From Desulfobacca sp. (GTDB lineage: Bacteria; Desulfobacterota; Desulfobaccia; Desulfobaccales; Desulfobaccaceae), in the NCBI GenBank assembly GCA_028695935.1, contig JAQVHY010000023.1, forward strand, positions 1 through 32,233: a stretch of 32,233 nucleotides of DNA. Direction: 5' to 3'. Positions within the stretch are counted from its first letter, which is position 1, and every line of letters begins with the position of its first letter. A program made the translations under genes and the position numbers. The notes below the pieces were generated by a model, which searched no databases, had not been told where the DNA came from, and saw only the letters and a list, made by a program, of their open reading frames with translations. Below are positions 7,432 to 15,440 of the stretch, piece by piece.

Positions 7432-7685
7432 AACCAACGATCTCAATCTGGGGAGAGCCAGGATTCTTGCCAGGACCAACCCGGTTAATTCATGGTTTTG
7501 GGGGTGTCCATTGATTTAGCATGGCGATTATCTTTAATTCGATGTAAAATAATTTTTAAGGTTGAAAAAGGATATCTTGAACGGTGGGGAGATAAACCGG
7601 CCGGTGACTTTGGGAGGTTGATGGCCCGACTTATCCTCTTTCCGAGTCCACGTATTTTATGTAACCCGGCTTATGCCAATCTGGG

Positions 7686-7769
7686 CCAGGTCTCAGACCT
7701 GGTGGCAGGTCAGGTTAGCCAGAAAAGGGTCAAGCTCAGGGAACGGGGCTCTTAGCCCATGGGCTGGCT
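7686..7769 (+). promoter_or_regulatory. Structured segment upstream of tamA, possible leader RNA
   Basis: CCAGGTC-tca-GACCTGG (7686-7702) is a perfect 7-bp hairpin. AGCCAG (7717-7722) can pair with CTGGCT (7764-7769), enclosing a GGGCT-ctt-AGCCC hairpin (7746-7758). The AGCCC arm can instead pair with the next GGGCT (palindrome AGCCCATGGGCT, 7754-7765). Mutually exclusive stems in a leader are suggestive of RNA control, but I do not match it to a known riboswitch. Confidence 0.3.
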
Positions 7770-7888
7770 CATGTCTACCACTGGAAGTCTCTCGGGGTTC
7801 TCACTTCATTTTCTCTTGCGCCTGCTAGCTCATAATGAAGGGGAGGCTTTATAGTTTTAACCAAAAATTCAGGTGAATAATTTTATAT

Positions 7889-9739
7889 ATGGGGAATTTG
7901 AAACGGGTTTCAGGGCAAATTAAATTTCTGTTCCTGGCGTTAGCAATATTAATCTATGGAGTAAGCCCGGGCTTGACTCAGGTTGAAATCGAGGCTCCCC
8001 CTCTGAAGCTGCGCTCCCTGAAAATTACCGGCAACCAGATTATTCCTACCAAAAAGATTAAAGAAGAACTCACCTTAACCCTGCCATCCCCCTGGCCCTG
8101 GAAAAAACTGCCCCCCTTCAGGCCCAAGGACCTGGAAAGAGATGTCGAACGTTTACAGGCTTTTTATCAGCAACAAGGTTTTTATCATGCCCAATTTACC
8201 CCAAAAATACACGAAGATGATAAGGGACGGGTGGAGGTCGTGATCAATATCAACGAGGGTCCCTGGGTAAAAGTAACCGACGTGGATATTGAGATAACCG
8301 ACACGTTTCTGGCGGTGGAGCTTTCCAAACTCCAGGACCAATGGCCTTTAAAACCGGGGGAGCGGTTCCTGGAAAGCAACTATGAAGAACTCAAGCGCTT
8401 GTATCTCAACTATCTCTTGGAGCATGGCTATCCCCGGGGCACGGTCGAAGGCAAGATCTATTTGGACGATGTCAAGAATACCGCTAAAATCCGGGTGGAA
8501 GTTGCCCCCGGCCCTTTATCCTATTTTGGGGAAATCAGTGTCGAAGGAGAGCAACAAACTCCAGAATATATAATTCTCAGGAAATTAACCTTTAAGAAGG
8601 GGGAGATTTTCAATTTTGCGGAAATCTATAACAGTCAGAGAAACCTTTACAGGCTGGATCTGTTTGAGAGCGTAGCGCTTACTCCCGAAGAAGTGCCGGA
8701 GACCGAACGCCATATTCCGATTTCGGTCAAGGTCAAGGAGAAGAAAAAAAGATCAATTAAGGTGGGTTTAGGATATGGGGATGAGGAAGAATTGCGGGCG
8801 CGTTTAGCCCTGCGCACCCGGAATCTCGGAGGTGGGGGGCGAATACTGGATCTGGAATCCAAGTATTCCAATATCGAGTCCAAAGTCGAAGCCATCTTCA
8901 AGAATCCCCAACTGTGGGCCAGTTTTTTCGATCTGGCTATTCAGGGAGGCTGGATCCGTGAAGATTTGCCGGCTTTTACCAACCGGACCTATTACACTCA
9001 AAGCCGCCTGGAGCGGAAACTGCCCTGGGATTTTCGCCTGCATTTTGGCCATAATCTTATCTTCACGCGCTATTATGACATCCATCCCGAAACCAAAGCG
9101 ATTTTAAAGGAACCTGAATCTGATGAACTTTTCCGGATCTCTTCGGCAATTTTGGGCCTGCATCAAGATACCACCGATAATAGCGTCGATCCCACCCAGG
9201 GAGGATTATTCATCGGAGAGGGAGAACTGGCCTCTAACTTTTTAGGCTCGAATCTGCAGTTTGGTTCGACGGTGCTGGAAGCCCGCCGCTATCAGGGCAT
9301 TGGCGGCAAAAAATTTATCTTGGCGGCCCGTATCAAGTTAGGCCTCATTGAACCTATTCAATCTACTGACGAAATCCCCCTGTATCGGCGTTTTTTCTGC
9401 GGCGGCTATAATAGTGTGCGGGGTTATCGTCTGGACTATTTAGGGCCCCGGGACGCGGCGGGCAATCCGCTGGGCGGCAACGCCTTGTTGGAAGGCAGTC
9501 TGGAAGCCCGAGTTCCCCTTTATAAGGAATTTCGCGCCGTAGCTTTCCTGGATTTCGGGAACGTTTATCCCTTAGTCGAAGATCTGGATATTGGCCAGTT
9601 GAAGTACTCGGCGGGTTTTGGCCTACGCTATAGCAGTCCTATCGGCCCGGTCGGAATCGATATCGGTTTCCCCCTCAATCCTATCGATCGCGGCAAGGAT
9701 GATTATCGTATTCATTTTACCATTGGACAGGCCTTTTAA
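7889..9739 (+). CDS. tamA: TamA-like outer-membrane protein (POTRA plus BamA-type barrel)
   Basis: Omp85-superfamily protein of 616 residues. A signal peptide (MGNLKRVSG then a hydrophobic run to about residue 31) precedes roughly three POTRA repeats (residues ~38-285; note LRSLKITGNQIIPTKKIKEEL and YFGEISVEGEQQTPEYIILRKL). A 16-strand-type barrel fills the remainder. The conserved barrel segment FFCGGYNSVRGYRLDYLGP contains the VRGY/VRGF motif of the family, and the chain ends in an aromatic residue (GQAF). With the inner-membrane-anchored TamB encoded next, it forms the TAM complex, implicated in outer-membrane protein and lipid transport. BamA itself normally has five POTRA repeats, so TamA is preferred. 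AGGTGA lies 12 nt before the ATG. Confidence 0.85.
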   Translation: MGNLKRVSGQIKFLFLALAILIYGVSPGLTQVEIEAPPLKLRSLKITGNQIIPTKKIKEELTLTLPSPWPWKKLPPFRPKDLERDVERLQAFYQQQGFYHAQFTPKIHEDDKGRVEVVININEGPWVKVTDVDIEITDTFLAVELSKLQDQWPLKPGERFLESNYEELKRLYLNYLLEHGYPRGTVEGKIYLDDVKNTAKIRVEVAPGPLSYFGEISVEGEQQTPEYIILRKLTFKKGEIFNFAEIYNSQRNLYRLDLFESVALTPEEVPETERHIPISVKVKEKKKRSIKVGLGYGDEEELRARLALRTRNLGGGGRILDLESKYSNIESKVEAIFKNPQLWASFFDLAIQGGWIREDLPAFTNRTYYTQSRLERKLPWDFRLHFGHNLIFTRYYDIHPETKAILKEPESDELFRISSAILGLHQDTTDNSVDPTQGGLFIGEGELASNFLGSNLQFGSTVLEARRYQGIGGKKFILAARIKLGLIEPIQSTDEIPLYRRFFCGGYNSVRGYRLDYLGPRDAAGNPLGGNALLEGSLEARVPLYKEFRAVAFLDFGNVYPLVEDLDIGQLKYSAGFGLRYSSPIGPVGIDIGFPLNPIDRGKDDYRIHFTIGQAF

Positions 9740-9857
9740 AGCCGTTCCAGCTGGCCAGGGTTAATGAACAGGGGGTGGAAAACTGATACAAACAGGGTCC
9801 TGAGCCTTAAATTCAGCATTGGTGATAATCACTTAATATGGTAATTTTATAAAAGCT

Positions 9858-12800
9858 ATGACTAGTTATCCTCGGCTTCGCAAATTTTTGTTCACCCTGG
9901 TGGTGATCTTATTAATCATCAGCTTCGCAACCTGGATGATCTTAAGGTCCGATATGTTCTGGGCCTGGGCGGGACGATATATCGTAACTGTGGCCCAAGG
10001 TCAGATGCAGGGCGCATTAACCGTTCAGGAAATCGAGGGTAATCCGTTTACGGGATATTTTTTTAATGATATTGTGCTTACCAGTCCCCAGGGGGAAGTC
10101 CTGCAGGCGCGCAGTCTGGAAATCCGCCTCTCCTTTACTTCGCTCCTGAGGCTGCAGCCGGTGATCGGCCGATTGGCCCTTTATAAACCGCGCCTTACCC
10201 TTGAGCAAGATCAGCAGGGTCAGTGGAATGTCAGTCAGATTCTGCGGCCTTCCGAAGGCCCCTCGGAGCCGGTGTCCTTGCCCCTCCGGGCTTTGAGTTT
10301 TTCCCAAATTCTGATCCAGGACGGCGAAATCACCCTTATCCAGGCCGGGGACCGCAAGTCCTATCAGGACCTGGATGTCGATCTGGCCTTCCAACTGCTC
10401 CATCCCCTTAAGCCTGAGCAAATCCTCGAGGTGGAAAGGGCTAAGCTAGCCGTAACCACTCCCTGGGGGCGCTACCGGCTGGCCAGTCGTCTGACGCTCA
10501 GCCCGGAGCTTCTCAGACTCCCTTCCTTGGTAGTGGAATCTCAAGAGCAGTCCCTGCTCAACCTGGCCGGACAGGTCGCCTTGGTTGAGAAGGCCGGGGA
10601 GATCCAACTGGGTGGCGAGATCGGCCCCCTGCCGGATGCTCTGATCAAACAATTTTGGGCTCAATGGCCGACGGGTTGGGAACCGAGAGGAAAATTGCAG
10701 TTGCAAGGCACGCCCGCCCGACTGCAACTCAGCTTAGGAGGCCAGATTCACCAGGCCGCCTATAACCTAAGCGGCCTGTTGAGCCAGAAAGCTGAGAAGC
10801 AGAGCTATGATCTAACCCTCAGTCTGGAAGGACTGACCCCGGAGATGCTGGCGGCCCTGGACCAGGCGCGGGCTGCGCAATATAAACAGGCTACGCCGCT
10901 TACCATCCGGCTCCACCTGAAAGGGACCGGTCTGGCCTGGCCACCGCCGCAATTTGATTGGCGGCTCCAGGTCAATTCCTTTAAATATGGTTCGGCGGAA
11001 CTCAAGCCGATTGAAGTCGCATTTAAAGGCAATGCCCGGCAACAAAACCTGGAGAGCCTTGTCCAGGGCAATTTCGGCGGTTTAACCATTAACGCCGAGG
11101 GCTCCTTGCTGGCGGCCCCCAAGGGCAAGATCAAGCTCCAGGTTAAGGATTTTCAACCTGATCTCATAGGGTTAGGGGTGCCGTCGGGTAGCCGGTTTAA
11201 CGGTAAACTTACCGGTAGCTTTCAGGTGCCGGACCTGTCGTCTTGGAGCCGTGCCGCAGCCTCTGCCGAATTGGAGGTCACCGGGCGTCTGGGAGAGCAT
11301 CCTTTAAAAGAGTTACGCGGACGCCTGGCTTATGAAAGTCCCAGGCTGAATATTTCTCAACTCCGCTTACATCTGGGGAATTTGCAAGCGGAACTCCAGG
11401 GCACCCTGGAAGGAGACCGGTTGAATTTTACCCACCAGGGCAGATCGCACCCTGGCGGCAACTGGCCGGTGCCCGCGGCATTAGGTGGCTCCCTGTCCTG
11501 GGAAGGCTCGCTCCAGGGCCGCACTCAAGCTCCCCAATACACCTTGCAGGTCCGGGGTCAAGCCCTGTCCTGGGAAAAGTTGGCGGTGAAATCCCTGTTC
11601 CTCAAGGTTCAGGGCCAGGGCCTGCCCCCGGACTCGGGACAGGTGGACCTTAAGGCCCAAAACCTGAATACCCCGGCCGGACTTTTTCACCAGGCCAGCT
11701 TCCAAGGCCAGGGCAGAACCTCAAACTGGAATTTTAACCTCCAAGCCACCTCCCCTGATGGCCCGCAGGCGGAACTGCGCGGTAGCCTGGATTTAAGTGC
11801 CCGGCCGCTATCCCTGGTTTTGCAGCAGGCCCGTTTTCGCCTGTTCGACGTTTCGGCCCAGAGTCTGGGACCGGTGCAGGCCCGGTTCTCCCCCGGTCTG
11901 GAGCTGGAGCCCGCCACCTTCCAGATTGATGAAGGTCGGGTAACGATTCAAGCCCGGCTTCAAGGTCAACAAATTGCCGCCCGCCTGGAAACCAAAGATT
12001 TACCGGTCAAATTAGCCAAAATAAAGGATTTACGCGGGAAGCTTAACGTCCAGATAGCCTTATCCGGCCGGTCCGACCAGCCGGAAATTGACGGACAGAT
12101 AAGCCTGGTCGCGGGCGGCTGGAAACATCTTTCTTTCCAATCCCTGACCACCAGCTTAAGCTATCGCCCAACCCTCTTCCAGTTTAATGGCAATCTGCAA
12201 GAAAGTGCTTCCCAGGCCCGTTTTAGTTGGGAAGGTCGCATTCCTCTGCGGCTTGCCATTATGCCCTTTCAGCTTGCTCAACGGGACGAGGGTCTATATT
12301 TCCGCCTCCGGGGGGATCGAGCCAACCTGGCCATGTTGACGGCTTTCAGTGAAGAACTGGAAAAAGCCGAGGGTTCCCTGGACCTCTGGGCGGAATTACA
12401 GGGAACCATGGACCAGCCCCGGATGTCCGGCGAGATTCGCTGGGGTGAGGGGCAGCTAACGCTGCGGCAAGCTGGTCTGCCCTATAAGTTGCTCCCTGGA
12501 GTGATACGGATACAAAACCAGAAAATAAGTCTGCCGCAACTTACCCTGGAGAGCGCGGGGACCGCCAGACTGAACGCAGACGTTGAACTGGCGGGTTTTA
12601 CCCCGGAACATATCAAGGCTCGGGCTCAATTCGATAATCTTAAGGCCTTGGGGCGCTCCGGTTCGGAGGCTTATACCACGGGCGATATCACCCTGAACGG
12701 CCCCTGGTCCGCTTTAGTGCTCCAGGGGCAGGTGACCATTCCGCGGGCTTCTCTGGGCACCGATTTAATTCAATCCGGCTCCGCCGCCAGCCGGCATAAA

Positions 12801-13577
12801 GATATTGTTATGGTGCGGCAGCAAGAAACCGAGACCGAAGCTACCGCGACCCCAGGCCTGATGGACACTATGAAGATCGACCTCAGGGTTGATGGTCCGG
12901 AAGACATCTGGATCATTGATAAACTTGCCAAAGTGGAGCTTGCCCTGCATCTCCACCTTAGTAAACTGCCGCGCCACGCGATCCAGATCGGCGGGACCGT
13001 CCGCACCTTGGAGGGCAATATTGACGTATATGATCGCCAGTTCAAAATTACCAAGGGAATCGTAGATTTCCCGGGAGTCCCCCACCAAGAACCATATTTA
13101 GAAGCCCAAGCTACTCACGAGATGACCGATGCGATTTTTACGGTAAATGCCTCCGGGCCGCTGAATAATCCCAAGATTGACATATCCAGTGAGCCTTCCA
13201 TGCCTCCCAATGATATTCTGTCCTATCTGCTTTTTGGCCGCCCCACCGGAAACCTGAGCCAGGAGGAATTCAATGTCAGCCAGCAGGCGGTGGGGGTTTT
13301 AGGAGGTATTACCGCCCAAAAGATTCAAGACTTTCTGGGCAAGGATTTCCCGGTCTTAGGCAATGTCAGCTTGAAAACCGGTAAAGGAACTCTGGGGGTG
13401 GTCAAACCTCTTACCAAGGGTCTGACCGTCACCTTTGAACGCAAGTCCAACCCCGCCAATCAGAAGGATCCTACCCAGGTGCGTCTGAACTACCGGGTCA
13501 ACCGCTACCTCAGCCTGGAGGCCCAACAGAGTCAGAACCGCTCGGGAGGGGATGTTTTGTTTAATTATGATTTTTAA
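9858..13577 (+). CDS. tamB: TamB-like translocation and assembly module protein
   Basis: 1239-residue AsmA-like envelope protein, partner of the preceding TamA. An N-terminal inner-membrane anchor (about residues 10-27) is followed by a very long repetitive beta-rich periplasmic region typical of bridge-like lipid transfer proteins. The conserved TamB C-terminal domain includes GGTVRTLEGNIDVYDRQFKI, DISSEPSMPPNDILSYLLFG and a final barrel-like strand ending in NYDF. E. coli TamB is 1259 residues, so length is normal. The gap to tamA is 118 bases, and I see no Shine-Dalgarno before the ATG at 9858. A TTGGTG-17-TAATTT promoter-like sequence just upstream could serve it separately. Confidence 0.88.
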   Translation: MTSYPRLRKFLFTLVVILLIISFATWMILRSDMFWAWAGRYIVTVAQGQMQGALTVQEIEGNPFTGYFFNDIVLTSPQGEVLQARSLEIRLSFTSLLRLQPVIGRLALYKPRLTLEQDQQGQWNVSQILRPSEGPSEPVSLPLRALSFSQILIQDGEITLIQAGDRKSYQDLDVDLAFQLLHPLKPEQILEVERAKLAVTTPWGRYRLASRLTLSPELLRLPSLVVESQEQSLLNLAGQVALVEKAGEIQLGGEIGPLPDALIKQFWAQWPTGWEPRGKLQLQGTPARLQLSLGGQIHQAAYNLSGLLSQKAEKQSYDLTLSLEGLTPEMLAALDQARAAQYKQATPLTIRLHLKGTGLAWPPPQFDWRLQVNSFKYGSAELKPIEVAFKGNARQQNLESLVQGNFGGLTINAEGSLLAAPKGKIKLQVKDFQPDLIGLGVPSGSRFNGKLTGSFQVPDLSSWSRAAASAELEVTGRLGEHPLKELRGRLAYESPRLNISQLRLHLGNLQAELQGTLEGDRLNFTHQGRSHPGGNWPVPAALGGSLSWEGSLQGRTQAPQYTLQVRGQALSWEKLAVKSLFLKVQGQGLPPDSGQVDLKAQNLNTPAGLFHQASFQGQGRTSNWNFNLQATSPDGPQAELRGSLDLSARPLSLVLQQARFRLFDVSAQSLGPVQARFSPGLELEPATFQIDEGRVTIQARLQGQQIAARLETKDLPVKLAKIKDLRGKLNVQIALSGRSDQPEIDGQISLVAGGWKHLSFQSLTTSLSYRPTLFQFNGNLQESASQARFSWEGRIPLRLAIMPFQLAQRDEGLYFRLRGDRANLAMLTAFSEELEKAEGSLDLWAELQGTMDQPRMSGEIRWGEGQLTLRQAGLPYKLLPGVIRIQNQKISLPQLTLESAGTARLNADVELAGFTPEHIKARAQFDNLKALGRSGSEAYTTGDITLNGPWSALVLQGQVTIPRASLGTDLIQSGSAASRHKDIVMVRQQETETEATATPGLMDTMKIDLRVDGPEDIWIIDKLAKVELALHLHLSKLPRHAIQIGGTVRTLEGNIDVYDRQFKITKGIVDFPGVPHQEPYLEAQATHEMTDAIFTVNASGPLNNPKIDISSEPSMPPNDILSYLLFGRPTGNLSQEEFNVSQQAVGVLGGITAQKIQDFLGKDFPVLGNVSLKTGKGTLGVVKPLTKGLTVTFERKSNPANQKDPTQVRLNYRVNRYLSLEAQQSQNRSGGDVLFNYDF

Positions 13578-13708
13578 GCCTCCCGCCCTGAGATGGATTT
13601 AACCTTGAGATCTCGGCATTTGAATTTATCTTATTAATCAGGGAATATTCATAAATTTACTAATGCGGGGACCGGCTGGCAACAGGTCAAACGCGCAAGA
13701 GGCAAGTG

Positions 13709-14224
13709 ATGCAGAAATATAAGGAAAGAAAATGGAGTGGCGAAAAAGGCAAAAAATTCGGTAAGGTCGATGATCCCTATCTGCCCTGGGGCGGCCGCCA
13801 CGAAATGGCGATCTGCACCAATTGTAAGGCCATCTATCAGAATAAACGCTGGTTTTTTGATGAGGAGCTATATCGGAAGCAGATTGGCAAGGAGACCACC
13901 AACCGGGTAATCTGCCCCGCCTGTAAAAAGGTTCAGGAGCACTATTTTGAGGGTGTCCTGACCCTGGAAGGGGAGTTTTTCCGCCAGCACCGGGAGGAGG
14001 TCGTCACCCTGTTGAACCGCGAAGCCGAGCGGGTGGCGGCCAAAAGTCCGGCGGACCGGGTAATAGAGATGCGGCCCGAGGGGGAGGAGCGGCTAGTAGT
14101 GGAAACCACTACGGATAAATTGGCCCAACGTTTAGGACGGGCGGTATATCGGGCCTATAAGGGCGAACTCGATTTTCGCTGGTCGCATATGGATAAGTTC
14201 GTGCGGGTTTACTGGTCGCGGTAG
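13709..14224 (+). CDS. BCAM0308-like zinc-ribbon protein of unknown function
   Basis: 171-residue soluble protein with two CxxC pairs (C36/C39 and C69/C72) forming a probable zinc ribbon around YQNKRWFFDEELYRKQIG. A helical region (HREEVVTLLNREAERVA) and a C-terminal alpha/beta region follow (TDKLAQRLGRAVYRAYKGELDFRW, ending FVRVYWSR). The arrangement recalls BCAM0308-family proteins, which have an NMD3-like zinc-ribbon start; the molecular role is not established. The ATG at 13709 is chosen over the GTG at 13706 because AGAGG lies 6 nt before it. It follows tamB by about 130 bases on the same strand but probably has its own promoter. Confidence 0.7.
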   Translation: MQKYKERKWSGEKGKKFGKVDDPYLPWGGRHEMAICTNCKAIYQNKRWFFDEELYRKQIGKETTNRVICPACKKVQEHYFEGVLTLEGEFFRQHREEVVTLLNREAERVAAKSPADRVIEMRPEGEERLVVETTTDKLAQRLGRAVYRAYKGELDFRWSHMDKFVRVYWSR

Positions 14225-14257
14225 AGGAAGCTTGATGGAGCTGCAGTGGACTACTAT

Positions 14258-15286
14258 CTAACCTGCTAAAAATTTTATGAAAAAAGTTAGTAAATTTGGG
14301 TGATAAACCCCACTCTGGTCACACTGGTTGCGCATGACCGACAAGGCTTCAAATGGCGGCAACGGGGGTCGCCAATTGCGCCTCGCAGTCAGGGCCTCAT
14401 AACTGTCAATAATTCGCAGTATCCGGGCCCAGGGATGAATCGATACCAGTTTTAGCCCATCGGGATACCCGCCGCCATCACCTTGTTCATGGTGTTGGTG
14501 CACCATAAGCAAGGCATCATAGCATAAATTTGTAAAAGTTTTTAACATATTGAACCCATCAGCGGGATGGTGCTGCACTTGGCGCCACTCCTCGTCCAAG
14601 AGCGGACCAGACTTATACAATACCTCGGGAGGAATCTTGGTCATGCCGATATCGTGGAGCAAGGCCCCAAGCCCAAAGGCCTTTATTCTGGCCTCCGGCC
14701 AGCCTAGATATCTAGTAAACCCCAAGCCAATTAGGCAGGTATTAATCGAGTGGGTATAAAGTGGTTGGCCATGATTGCAGAGTTGTAATATCAAATCGTA
14801 ATGGAATTTTTTATTCTGGATACATTTGAACAAACCCTCAACTAATTCTGTTCCCTGGATAATCTGCTTACCCATCCGTTCTTTTTCACAAGTAAAAAAA
14901 TGGCGAGTCCAGAGGAGCGTGGCGTCATAAACCAGAACGGCCTTTTCATGCGAGGAAAGTTGATTGTCATCTAATAATTGGGATAAATTGTGTTGCAGGT
15001 AGCTTAAGACCAGGGGTAGGTCAGCGCTATTGATATAAACCCAGGGAATACTTTTTTCCTTTAATGTTTCGAGCCAACGTGGTTGGAAGATCTCTCCCTG
15101 AGGGCAGCAGATGACAAATTCCATACGTTTAGCGGTTGAATTCTTGACCTTCAGATAAACGTTGAAACCGACTTTCTGTCCCGGTAACAGATTTGCCACC
15201 CGCAAGGGCAGTAAGTCTTCCTCATCCTCATTGAGAGAACGGATTACCTGGCTGATTTTAAGCCGAGAGTCGAAGATACTCCTCAT
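14258..15286 (-). CDS. HD-GYP domain protein (putative cyclic-di-GMP phosphodiesterase)
   Basis: 342 residues. The N-terminal ~150 residues are a region without a recognised fold (not a receiver or PilZ match I can support). From about 170 on is an HD-GYP domain: H179, the HD pair H211-D212 in LLHDIGMTKIP, HHP at 239-241, HHEQGDGGGYP at 265-275, and ARILRIIDSYEALTARR. All metal-ligand and GYP signature residues are present, so hydrolysis of cyclic-di-GMP is plausible. No membrane segment is evident; it is presumably cytosolic. AAAGG sits 6 nt before the ATG. It lies downstream of rnr on the same strand with a 154-base gap holding no clear terminator. Confidence 0.85.
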   Translation of the reverse strand: MRSIFDSRLKISQVIRSLNEDEEDLLPLRVANLLPGQKVGFNVYLKVKNSTAKRMEFVICCPQGEIFQPRWLETLKEKSIPWVYINSADLPLVLSYLQHNLSQLLDDNQLSSHEKAVLVYDATLLWTRHFFTCEKERMGKQIIQGTELVEGLFKCIQNKKFHYDLILQLCNHGQPLYTHSINTCLIGLGFTRYLGWPEARIKAFGLGALLHDIGMTKIPPEVLYKSGPLLDEEWRQVQHHPADGFNMLKTFTNLCYDALLMVHQHHEQGDGGGYPDGLKLVSIHPWARILRIIDSYEALTARRNWRPPLPPFEALSVMRNQCDQSGVYHPNLLTFFIKFLAG

Positions 15287-15440
15287 GACCAGCCTTTAAA
15301 CCTTTCCGATCTAGAAAATTGAAGCTGCTGTCCGGGTTGGTGAATAGAACTGTTTGTTAAAGTGCTTGGGCGGCATTGGTCACAACTTATTCATGTCGTT
15401 AAAGTCGGAAAGCCATCCGGCGAACAGACCTCATTTATTT

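Larger units (their letters stand above)
6960..7888. other. Gene-poor intergenic stretch (about 930 bases)
   Basis: I find no convincing gene here. It is more AT-rich than the flanks, especially 6960-7600. Contents: a 17-bp A/T palindrome GAAAAAGAATCTTTTTC at 7162-7178, a 12-bp direct repeat at 7406-7431, an AT-rich probable promoter zone at about 7505-7560 (for example TTGATT-17-TTAATT at 7511-7539), and a GC-richer structured segment at 7686-7769 ahead of tamA. An 87-codon open frame at 7492-7755 has no ribosome-binding site or recognisable protein and is not called. Confidence 0.5.

Noticed and set aside
7492-7755. An 87-codon open frame in the gap upstream of tamA.
   Set aside because: No ribosome-binding site, no recognisable motif, it starts in AT-rich DNA, and its end runs through inverted repeats better explained as RNA or DNA structure.
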